The position numbers were made by a program, and so were the translations under genes. From Bacillaceae bacterium Marseille-Q3522 (lineage in GTDB: Bacteria; Bacillota; Bacilli; Bacillales; Cytobacillaceae): DNA of 41,919 nucleotides. This document shows positions 35,553 through 41,919 of this stretch, piece by piece. Location of the stretch: positions 1 through 41,919 of the forward strand of contig JAGKQJ010000014.1 in the NCBI GenBank assembly GCA_017898095.1, read 5' to 3'. The first letter of the stretch is position 1; each line of letters starts with the position of its first letter. The notes beneath the pieces are model-generated. The model saw only the letters and a program-made list of their open reading frames with translations. It was not told the DNA's origin and did not search any database.

Positions 35553-36354
35553 TGTACAAGTGAAGGATGTGTCTTTTTCCTATCAGGATGGACAACCGGT
35601 TTTAAACGATATCTCAATTCGCTTTCAGCAGGAGGCAACGGCGATCATCGGCCAAAATGGCGCCGGAAAAACGACTTTTGTGAAGCTGTTAAAAGGGCTG
35701 TTAAAACCGGCGAATGGTGACATCCTTATCAACGGTGTAAATACGAAAGACGTAACAGCAGCGACCCTTGCAAAAACGATCGGGCTTGTTTTTCAAAACC
35801 CGAGCGAACAATTATTTAAAACGAAGCTGATTGATGAAGTTATGTTTGGTGCCCTGCAAATCGGGAAAGCAAAGGATGAGGCGTATGAGAATGCGAAAAA
35901 AGCGTTGCAACAGGTGAACCTCGGCAACAAGCACGATGTAAATCCGTATGATTTAAGTCTCGTGGAACGGAAACTTGCCGCCATTGCCTCGATATTGAGC
36001 ATGAATCCGCAAATCATTATTTTTGATGAACCGACCTTCGGACAAGACGAATATGGAAAGAAAATGATACAATCAATTATGCAAGAATTGCAGGCTAACG
36101 GGAAGTTGGTATTAACGATCATTCATGATATGGATTTTGTTGCGGAAACTTTTCTGAGGACAGTAGTTTTTCAGGAAGGAAAAGTCGTTATGGATGATGC
36201 GACAAGAGCTGTATTTGCGCATGAAGACCTGCTTTACCGGGCGGGTTTGTACGAGCCGTATGTGACGCAGCTTGGGAAAAGCCTCGGATTTAACGATGTG
36301 CTGCTGACGGAACAGGAACTTATTAGAAAACTTCAGGAGGCGAAAACAAGATGA
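35542..36354 (+). CDS. ECF transporter ATPase A2, degenerate signature
   Basis: A 270-aa ATPase starting at GTG 35542 inside the A1 gene, after GGTGGGG. Walker A GQNGAGKTT, Q-loop VFQNPSEQLF, Walker B IIIFDEPTFGQD and the H-loop IHDMDF are intact. The C-loop reads DLSLVERKLAAIAS where LSGGERQRVAIA is expected; both glycines of LSGGQ are lost. In an A1/A2 dimer this loop completes the A1 nucleotide site, so that site is likely weak or inactive. The last bases overlap yisK by ATGA. Confidence 0.9.
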   Translation: MINDVQVKDVSFSYQDGQPVLNDISIRFQQEATAIIGQNGAGKTTFVKLLKGLLKPANGDILINGVNTKDVTAATLAKTIGLVFQNPSEQLFKTKLIDEVMFGALQIGKAKDEAYENAKKALQQVNLGNKHDVNPYDLSLVERKLAAIASILSMNPQIIIFDEPTFGQDEYGKKMIQSIMQELQANGKLVLTIIHDMDFVAETFLRTVVFQEGKVVMDDATRAVFAHEDLLYRAGLYEPYVTQLGKSLGFNDVLLTEQELIRKLQEAKTR

Positions 36355-37220
36355 AATTTGTAACGGTCAATAAAGACGAGCAATCAATCGTAGGTGTATT
36401 GGATCGGACGGGAAAAAATTTTTTACCGTTGGATAAACACGAATTTCCCGAGACGATGATCGGCTGTATCGAATTGGGAGACGACCTTATCAAGAAAGTA
36501 CAAGCATTTTTGGAAAAGGCAAGCGATGAGGAGTTTCTTTCGTTATCGTCCGTTGAATTGCAGGCACCGATTCCCCGCCCGCAAAAAAACATTTTCTGTG
36601 TTGGCAAAAATTATGCGGAACATGCGATTGAAATGGGAAGCAAAGATGATATCCCGGAGCATGTTATGATTTTTACAAAGGCGCCGACAACAGTGATTGC
36701 TGCGAATGAAACGATCCCTTTACATAAAACTGTAACTGAACAATTGGATTATGAAGGCGAGCTCGCGGTGATTATCGGCAAAAAAGGAACAGCGATTCCG
36801 CAGGAAAATGCATTTGAATATGTATTCGGTTACACGATTGTAAATGACGTAACCGGAAGAGACTTGCAAAAGCGCCATAAACAGTTTTTTATTGGCAAAA
36901 GCCTCGACGGTTCCTGTCCGCTTGGTCCTTGGATCGTTCATAAATCTGCTGTAATCAATCCGGGAGCATTAAATATCGAAACGAAAGTGAATGGAGAAGT
37001 TCGGCAGGCATCCAATACTAAAAATTTCATTTTTTCGATTCCAGAGATTATTGCCGTGCTCTCGAAAGGGATGACGCTCGAACCGGGGGATATTATTGCC
37101 ACCGGAACACCTGCCGGTGTCGGAAAAGGCTTCAAACCGCCGCGCTTTTTAAAAACCGGTGACGAAATCGAAATTACCATTGATCAGATTGGCACCTTAA
37201 AAAATACAGTAGGGGAATAA
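36351..37220 (+). CDS. yisK: YisK, FAH-superfamily oxaloacetate decarboxylase-like enzyme
   Basis: A 289-aa protein matching B. subtilis YisK over its length. The fumarylacetoacetate-hydrolase fold shows IFCVGKNYAEHAIEMGS, QLDYEGELAVIIGKKG (metal-binding Glu/Glu), the VNDVTGRDLQKRHKQFFIGK helix with a Lys, and the C-terminal GDIIATGTPAGVGKGF. Family members bind Mg/Mn and act on oxaloacetate or acylpyruvates; B. subtilis YisK also affects cell shape through Mbl. It is shorter than the 301-aa homologue, mainly at the N-terminus. Translational coupling to the ECF ATPase (4-nt overlap) is the notable feature. Confidence 0.9.
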   Translation: MKFVTVNKDEQSIVGVLDRTGKNFLPLDKHEFPETMIGCIELGDDLIKKVQAFLEKASDEEFLSLSSVELQAPIPRPQKNIFCVGKNYAEHAIEMGSKDDIPEHVMIFTKAPTTVIAANETIPLHKTVTEQLDYEGELAVIIGKKGTAIPQENAFEYVFGYTIVNDVTGRDLQKRHKQFFIGKSLDGSCPLGPWIVHKSAVINPGALNIETKVNGEVRQASNTKNFIFSIPEIIAVLSKGMTLEPGDIIATGTPAGVGKGFKPPRFLKTGDEIEITIDQIGTLKNTVGE

Positions 37221-37308
37221 GTTTGGTACCGGATTCTGAGCACTGGAATTTGAAAGTCCTCGTCATTGATCAAATTTTAATATATAACGAAACAAAGGGG
37301 GAAAAGTA

Positions 37309-37665
37309 ATGACACACGCACACATTACAACGTGGCTGCTGGCGATTATTTTGTTTTTCGTTGCGATCGCTTTATACAAGAACGGCAAGGAAAAAGGATC
37401 AAAAATCATTCACATGATTTTACGCCTCGATTACCTGCTTATTATCATTACCGGCGTCATGATTCTATTTGATCTCTATCAAATTACCTGGCTTTATGTT
37501 TTGAAATCATTAGTAGGACTATGGATTATTTCGGTGATTGAAATGATCTTAATAAAAACAAACAAAGGGAAGAAAACCGCTTCTTTATGGGGACAATTTA
37601 TTGTTGCCCTGTTGCTCGTTCTCTATCTGGGATTTTCCTTGCCGCTTAACTTTGACTTTTTTTGA
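37309..37665 (+). CDS. yisL: YisL (DUF1516) membrane protein
   Basis: A 118-aa protein with four membrane helices (about 5-22, 35-57, 60-82 and 93-113) beginning MTHAHITTWLLAIILFF. Small Bacillus family DUF1516/YisL, function unknown. Next to yisK as in B. subtilis, with its own AAGGGGG ribosome binding site. A strong hairpin follows. Confidence 0.87.
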   Translation: MTHAHITTWLLAIILFFVAIALYKNGKEKGSKIIHMILRLDYLLIIITGVMILFDLYQITWLYVLKSLVGLWIISVIEMILIKTNKGKKTASLWGQFIVALLLVLYLGFSLPLNFDFF

Positions 37666-37727
37666 TATGAAAATAAAATTTCAACCGAGCTTGTGACCTA
37701 GCCGGTCATGGATGTTTGATAGCAAAG

Positions 37728-37762
37728 ATCCTCTTACAGTGAGTTTGTGGCTGTAAGAGGAT
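37728..37762 (+). terminator. Terminator after yisL
   Basis: ATCCTCTTACAG / CTGTAAGAGGAT is a 12-bp perfect stem with an 11-nt loop. The T-run is short (TTTT after a few bases). A second small hairpin, TGACC/GGTCA, lies at 37695-37709. The 452-nt gap 37666-38117 holds these hairpins and a possible sigma-A -10 TATAAT near 37967; no gene is seen. Confidence 0.75.
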
Positions 37763-38117
37763 GATATGCCTTTTCTCCTATGAATGAATACTCCAAAATT
37801 CCTTTCTCCTAATTTATAATGTATGTAATTTTACCTGTATTCAAGGCCAGATAACTCTTTAAATTGCTATTTAAAAACGCGTTCTCTTACAAATTTGGTA
37901 CTTTTATCATATGGATTTTTTTCTAAACTTCATTCTTTTTCCCCGTTTCCAACAAAGTGGATTTTTGTATAATGGACTTATCATGGATTTTTTTAGAGAT
38001 TGTTGAATATGTCACCAAAAAGGATCATACTTACTCGTTTTATTCAGCTTTTTTTAACTCCTTACATCACTAGATTCACATTTATTTATAAATAATTGGA
38101 AACAAAGGGGGATGTTT

Positions 38118-38408
38118 ATGGATACAAGTAAGGTAATTGCACTTGCAAAGAAGTACAATGCAGCTGCTGATGAAGTAAAGGAGTCGGAATTACGCTTACG
38201 CCATTTCATAATGATGCAGGCAGATACGTGGATGGGGAAAACCAGGGAGAGGTTTGATGCCGATTTTGACGAAACGCTTATCGCTTATGAACGTTTTTCA
38301 CGGGATCTATTGGAAACTGGCAGCGAGCTGATGGCAGCCGCCGAAAAAATAGAGCGGGAAAAAGAAGAGATTGCGAGAATGGAAGAATTGGCGCGAAAAT
38401 CGAATTAA
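38118..38408 (+). CDS. WXG100-like secreted protein
   Basis: A 96-aa, almost entirely helical protein with the helix-turn-helix plan of WXG100 (EsxA-type) type VII secretion substrates. The central turn is ADTWMGKTRERFDADFDE, where W-M-G is the WxG motif, and the C-terminal helix is charged (KIEREKEEIARMEELARKSN). I choose ATG 38118, six bases after AAAGGGGG, over ATG 38112 which abuts it. It precedes a larger secreted-type protein by 18 nt, as WXG partners of LXG toxins usually do. Confidence 0.75.
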   Translation: MDTSKVIALAKKYNAAADEVKESELRLRHFIMMQADTWMGKTRERFDADFDETLIAYERFSRDLLETGSELMAAAEKIEREKEEIARMEELARKSN

Positions 38409-38426
38409 CAGATGGGGGGATAAAAG

Positions 38427-39623
38427 ATGGCAAATAAAATTTCCGTACATCCTGACCAACTTGACGGATTGGCAAATCGTTTCGTGAATGAAATTAACGC
38501 AATGGAAGGTCTGACGCAAGATCTTCATCTTGAACTAGGCAGCATGATTATAAACTGTGATTACCGTTTCAGACATTGCTTTAACGGTGTCGGAGACGCA
38601 TGGGGAGCAGGGAAAAACTTAACAAGCCAACTTAATGATAATGAAATTTATATCCGCAATACCGGAGATAAATTTGCTTGGCATGATAATCTTATAAGCA
38701 AATTGTATAAATTGCATCAAGAATACGGCAACATTACGGCATTAGGCAGTCTGACAATGGCACAAATAACGTACTACGGACTCGGTTTTACCAAATTTAC
38801 AAAAGATGCAAATGGATTTTTTTCATTTAAACATACGGATATTTTAGATGATGCTGCGAAAGCAGTGGATAAATCAAAATACTCTAAAACTGCAAGGATA
38901 TTTTTAGATCCGTTTTCATTACGAAAAAAAAATTTAGATAAGTCTTTTTCGGATATCATCCATAAGCAAGTTACAAGATATTACCCGCAGTATGTTACAG
39001 ATTTTACGAATGCGGTAAGAGGAAAGCTATTCGGACTAACTAACAATAAAATCACTTTCGGGGATGCAATTCGCTTAGGAAAAGGCTTTGCAAGGTCAAA
39101 CGCATTATCAACTTTTATTGTTACTACCGGTTCGGAAATAATCGGGGCGGGATTAAAAATATCCGAGAATTATAGTAAATACGGTAATAATAGAGAAGTG
39201 TTAAAACGGGAAAATGCAAAAGCGGTTGGCAATGCTGTCAATAATACGGTAGCCATAACAGCAGGATCTGTTGTTGGCGGGGTAATTGGCGGAGCAATCG
39301 GTAGTTTTGCTGGTCCGGTAGGAACAGTAGTTATCGGAAGTCTTGGTTCGTTTGTAGGGGGATATATTGGTGAAAAAGCAGCCAGCCTTACAGCCGGAAT
39401 TGCCGAAAAAGCTGCATTATTATTCCAGGATCAAATTCAGGCAGGAATTGATTCTATCGGAAAATTATATGAATCCGCTGCAATAGGGATAACGGCGATC
39501 AATAAAGGCACAGATATTGTCAAAAAAGAGATTAATAAAGGGATTGATAAGGTTAAGGATACTGCTTCCTCGTTAATAGAAGGCGCAAAAGATTTCTTTA
39601 ATGGGAAATTATCATTTGGTTAA
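38427..39623 (+). CDS. Large type VII secretion substrate with glycine-zipper domain
   Basis: A 398-aa protein not recognised with certainty. The N-terminal helical region (1-110) looks WXG/LXG-like (SVHPDQLDGLANRFVNEINA, and WGAGK at 59-63). The middle (115-265) is polar. Residues 280-315 form a dense glycine zipper, GSVVGGVIGGAIGSFAGPVG continuing GSLGSFVGG, able to insert in a membrane. The C-terminus is an amphipathic helical run with Gly spacing. No nuclease or NADase motif and no signal peptide are seen. A pore-forming effector is the best guess. The set WXG protein, about 400-aa partner, small membrane protein resembles the B. subtilis yfj genes. Confidence 0.6.
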   Translation: MANKISVHPDQLDGLANRFVNEINAMEGLTQDLHLELGSMIINCDYRFRHCFNGVGDAWGAGKNLTSQLNDNEIYIRNTGDKFAWHDNLISKLYKLHQEYGNITALGSLTMAQITYYGLGFTKFTKDANGFFSFKHTDILDDAAKAVDKSKYSKTARIFLDPFSLRKKNLDKSFSDIIHKQVTRYYPQYVTDFTNAVRGKLFGLTNNKITFGDAIRLGKGFARSNALSTFIVTTGSEIIGAGLKISENYSKYGNNREVLKRENAKAVGNAVNNTVAITAGSVVGGVIGGAIGSFAGPVGTVVIGSLGSFVGGYIGEKAASLTAGIAEKAALLFQDQIQAGIDSIGKLYESAAIGITAINKGTDIVKKEINKGIDKVKDTASSLIEGAKDFFNGKLSFG

Positions 39624-39767
39624 GGAACGGACAGATAAAAACCAAACCACGGGTTAAATCATATTTGGTTTTAGAATTCCTAGAATTATGCTGAAATTAA
39701 AATTTCAATTGTCCGTGAAAAGTCGCTTCATAAGAACTTAATCTCAATAAGTTGAAAGGAGGATAAA

Positions 39768-40313
39768 ATGATCTTTCAAACTGATAATAATTTTGTTAAA
39801 GTTAAATCCAAATTTTTTATTAGAATGTGGGGATTTGCAGCAACTGGTGGAGCTTTAATAGTCGGAGTATGGCTATTTTCCGAAGCAATTAAATTTGAAT
39901 CAAAATATTCTCTTTTATATATATTTGGCGGATTATTAGGCATATTTTGGGGGATGATTACTTTTCCAATGTTCTTTCCTGCGCTTACGAAAAGAGGAAG
40001 GATTGTGCTGACGGTAACAAAGGGGGAGCAACCGAAAATCTCATCTTTGAAAAAGTCAGTTTTTATAAAAGATATTAAAGATATGGATATGATGTTTCAC
40101 AGGTACAGCTTAAGTGGAATTATTTTTGAAGATATCTTGATAAGAACAAACCATAATAAACTAGTAAAGCTTCGACATTACAACATGATTGGCTTTCCGC
40201 AATTTAAAGAATTAGTGGAGAAACATATGTTTCCCTATATGACGGAGGAAGCGAAGCAAAACTGGCAAAAGCGTTTTTATGATAATAAAGACAATTACGA
40301 AATGAAGATTTAG
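39768..40313 (+). CDS. DUF5381-like two-span membrane protein
   Basis: A 181-aa protein with two membrane helices (about 18-36 and 46-70), followed by a soluble alpha/beta domain of about 110 residues (RGRIVLTVTKGEQPKISSL onwards). Likely in the DUF5381 (YfjD-like) group found beside type VII secretion cargo genes in Bacillus. As a small membrane protein after a putative pore-forming effector, it is a candidate immunity protein, but this is inference. GGAGGATAAA precedes the ATG. Confidence 0.55.
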   Translation: MIFQTDNNFVKVKSKFFIRMWGFAATGGALIVGVWLFSEAIKFESKYSLLYIFGGLLGIFWGMITFPMFFPALTKRGRIVLTVTKGEQPKISSLKKSVFIKDIKDMDMMFHRYSLSGIIFEDILIRTNHNKLVKLRHYNMIGFPQFKELVEKHMFPYMTEEAKQNWQKRFYDNKDNYEMKI

Positions 40314-40493
40314 AAGAAAGTAACGAGAGGATAAAAAGTTCGCTTTTTTGAAAGAGTTTCAAAAAAATCCTTTCACAAATATTGCATATAAACAATTCAC
40401 ACAAATTTTCCTTCACAGTATGTTGCATATTTTACAAACAAAGTAAGAGAAAATATTTAACAGGAAATAATTAATTGGAAAAGGAGCGAAAAG

Positions 40494-41285
40494 ATGAAGA
40501 CGATTCATTTAAGTATCGAAGAAGTTATTTTCTGCTTTTACAGTGAAGGGCTTTTTGAGCAGGGGCAAGGGCTTAAACAAACGTATTTTCCGGAACTGAC
40601 AGATGAACAGCTTGAATTTATGCTGCAAATTTCCTGCCGCTCGCTTTTAGCGAAAGACATGGTGAAATACGATCAACATGTCTATAAATTAAAAGATGAA
40701 TATAAACCGTACATTCAAGCGCTGAATCATGCGGACTATTCGTTAAAGGCCGCAAAATTTGTTCCTGGTGAGCAGCAACAAAAAAGCATCCATTTTCATT
40801 TCACAGATAAAGAGATTTTTAGTCATAAATTATTGCATGATGAGCAAATTCATCAAATTAGCAGGATGAATTCCAAAGATGAAGTAATCGAAATGCTGAG
40901 AGAATTTTTTGTGTTGAAAGTTTTTAAAGGGGAAAATGAGCCGTTGTTTGTACTTGACAGCGAAAAATTCGAAGCCCTTTTACAAGCAGCAAATGAAAGT
41001 CCGGAAATGATTGGGGAGATCATTCCCCCGTTAGATCGAAAAAACGGTTTAGTCGATGATTTTATCAATGACCTTATTGCACGTCGGGGGATGATGGACA
41101 GTATCACACAATTTGAATTTGATACTGGGAACCAACCGGAATTGACGGAGCTTGTTTTTATTATTTCCGGGAAAAATTATATTTGGTGGATCAATGGTGG
41201 AATTCATAACGAATTTACACTGTGGATTGCTAATAATGAAATGCTTAAAGCTGTAACAAGTAAAGTTAACCGATCTTTAATCTGA
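40494..41285 (+). CDS. DUF5081-like protein of the type VII cargo cluster
   Basis: A 263-aa soluble protein without signal peptide or membrane span. The N-terminus (LSIEEVIFCFYSEGLFEQGQ) and LTDEQLEFMLQISCRSLLAK look like a winged-helix region; the C-terminus has beta strands (LTELVFIISGKNYIWWINGG). Proteins of this type (DUF5081) accompany WXG/LXG genes. The layout recalls EspG-like secretion chaperones, which is inference only. AAGGAGCG precedes the ATG. Its 3' end overlaps the decayed minus-strand gene by about 20 nt. Confidence 0.55.
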   Translation: MKTIHLSIEEVIFCFYSEGLFEQGQGLKQTYFPELTDEQLEFMLQISCRSLLAKDMVKYDQHVYKLKDEYKPYIQALNHADYSLKAAKFVPGEQQQKSIHFHFTDKEIFSHKLLHDEQIHQISRMNSKDEVIEMLREFFVLKVFKGENEPLFVLDSEKFEALLQAANESPEMIGEIIPPLDRKNGLVDDFINDLIARRGMMDSITQFEFDTGNQPELTELVFIISGKNYIWWINGGIHNEFTLWIANNEMLKAVTSKVNRSLI

Positions 41286-41560
41286 GAGGAGAGAAAATTG
41301 AATTTTCACCGTCTATTTCTAATAAACGATTACTTCTGTTTCCAACTTCATTAAGGCGTGTTTCATCTAAAAATCCGAACCATACCCGGTTTTGTGTATT
41401 TGTACCGGGCACTGTAACACGGCAAAAAGCCATCTTCCACCAGTATGTGTATGATAGGCGTCACTAACATAATGGCGTTCGTCCCCTAAGGAGAAAAAAG
41501 TGCGCGGTATTAAAGCTGTTTATTTTCATCTGCCCCTTTAAAAAATCATTTCTTCGTACC
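41266..41560 (-). pseudogene. Decayed minus-strand gene with frameshifts
   Basis: Three short frames with coding-like codons follow one another on the minus strand: MIF/KGADENKQL near 41555-41515, then RTFFSLGDERHYVSDAYHTH and TGGRW near 41500-41435, then TVPGTNTQNRVWFGFLDETR and LNEVGNRSNRLLEIDGEN near 41420-41305, ending at TAA 41266. The joins fall in T-runs (six or five T). No frame alone is a plausible gene. The family is not recognised. Confidence 0.4.
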
Positions 41561-41775
41561 TATTTGCAATTACTATTATAATACCAAAAAAAAACGGTCA
41601 ATAAGCCATTTTAGTTGTCATGATAACCGATATTTTTCACATGCATCAATCGATATTTTGGTATAATGGGCGTAAGCCGATCCACAAGTTATCTTTCCCC
41701 GTTTCCCTCAAACGCTCTGTTTTCCTTTTTCTATCAATTCCAATTTAGAATATAGTGCTTTCCTCACATTTTTTT

Positions 41776-41856
41776 CTGTCAAATTTAAACATCTCCGAGC
41801 CCACGAGACGCTCATGAATCTCGTATGCCGTCTTCTGCTTGAAAAAAAAAAAAAAA
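41776..41856. other. Illumina Nextera adapter read-through (artefact)
   Basis: Positions 41790-41841 match the Nextera i7-side adapter exactly: ccgagcccacgagac, then the 8-nt index GCTCATGA (41810-41817), then atctcgtatgccgtcttctg and cttg. Fifteen A follow (41842-41856), as in reads running past the adapter. Positions 41776-41794 fit the 19-bp mosaic end CTGTC-N9-CATCT with nine bases corrupted. This is not biological sequence. Confidence 0.97.
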
Positions 41857-41919
41857 GTAGAAAATATCATGTATGCGGCGCGTAATTACGAGTAACGTAA
41901 TAACTTAGATGCTCCATAA
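41857..41919. other. Unreliable sequence beyond the adapter
   Basis: The last 63 bases follow the adapter and poly-A and most likely derive from low-quality read tails. They should not be annotated. The genomic stretch 41561-41775 before the adapter is AT-rich, contains a TATAAT near 41660, and shows no gene. Confidence 0.8.

Noticed and set aside
40345-40368. TTTTTTGAAA-gag-TTTCAAAAAA as a terminator
   Set aside because: Symmetrical but without any GC pairs beyond two, so too weak to call; noted only as an AT palindrome.

Overview
ORGANISM. The window is low-GC chromosomal DNA from an endospore-forming, potentially competent member of the Bacillaceae. This rests on a complete gerP spore-coat operon, a full-length comK, the AddAB form of the recombination nuclease, liaFSR, a coproporphyrin-type hemE-hemH pair, and gene order that follows Bacillus subtilis (yhfH-lplJ ... 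yhfN ... comK ... yhjD ... yhjE-sipV ... addB-addA ... gerP ... yisK-yisL) with local losses and replacements. The genus cannot be fixed from the sequence alone. The right end (about 41776-41919) is not genomic: it is Illumina Nextera adapter read-through, so this is a raw contig end. LAYOUT. 1-2560: a minus-strand permease with a 14-bp palindromic candidate operator, then an array of about 122-bp hairpin repeats. 2597-5110: liaF-liaS-liaR cell-envelope stress module. 5418-8181: hemE-hemH, then a class D sortase where hemY would sit in B. subtilis. 8252-9597: yhfH (44-aa zinc ribbon, minus strand) divergent from lplJ. 9849-11912: AT-rich island with a zinc-ribbon peptide and an ABC exporter. 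12224-15154: M48 protease, IDEAL-domain protein, comK, YhjD-like protein. 15322-20377: S9 peptidase, second hairpin-repeat array, LytR-CpsA-Psr protein, VTT-domain membrane protein, signal peptidase I. 20520-27732: addB-addA. 27944-30096: gerPF-gerPA on the minus strand, with a sigma-K promoter and a repeat element between gerPE and gerPF. 30430-32671: AEC transporter and DUF418 protein. 33023-37665: ECF vitamin/metal-type transporter (S, then a riboswitch-like attenuator, then T-A1-A2) translationally coupled to yisK, then yisL. 38118-41285: a WXG100 protein, a large glycine-zipper type VII secretion substrate and two accessory proteins. 41266-41560: a decayed minus-strand gene. HOW THE GENES WORK TOGETHER. 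The units are independent: envelope stress sensing (liaFSR), haem synthesis, lipoate scavenging, competence control, protein secretion and processing (sipV, sortase), double-strand-break repair (addAB), spore-coat permeability to germinants (gerP), and micronutrient uptake (ECF). The most unusual parts are: the hairpin-repeat arrays, whose stem sequences covary; the divergent riboswitch-like leader inside the ECF locus; the ECF ATPase pair whose two deviations fall on one composite ATP site; the repeat-derived C-terminus of GerPE; and the small type VII secretion cargo module.
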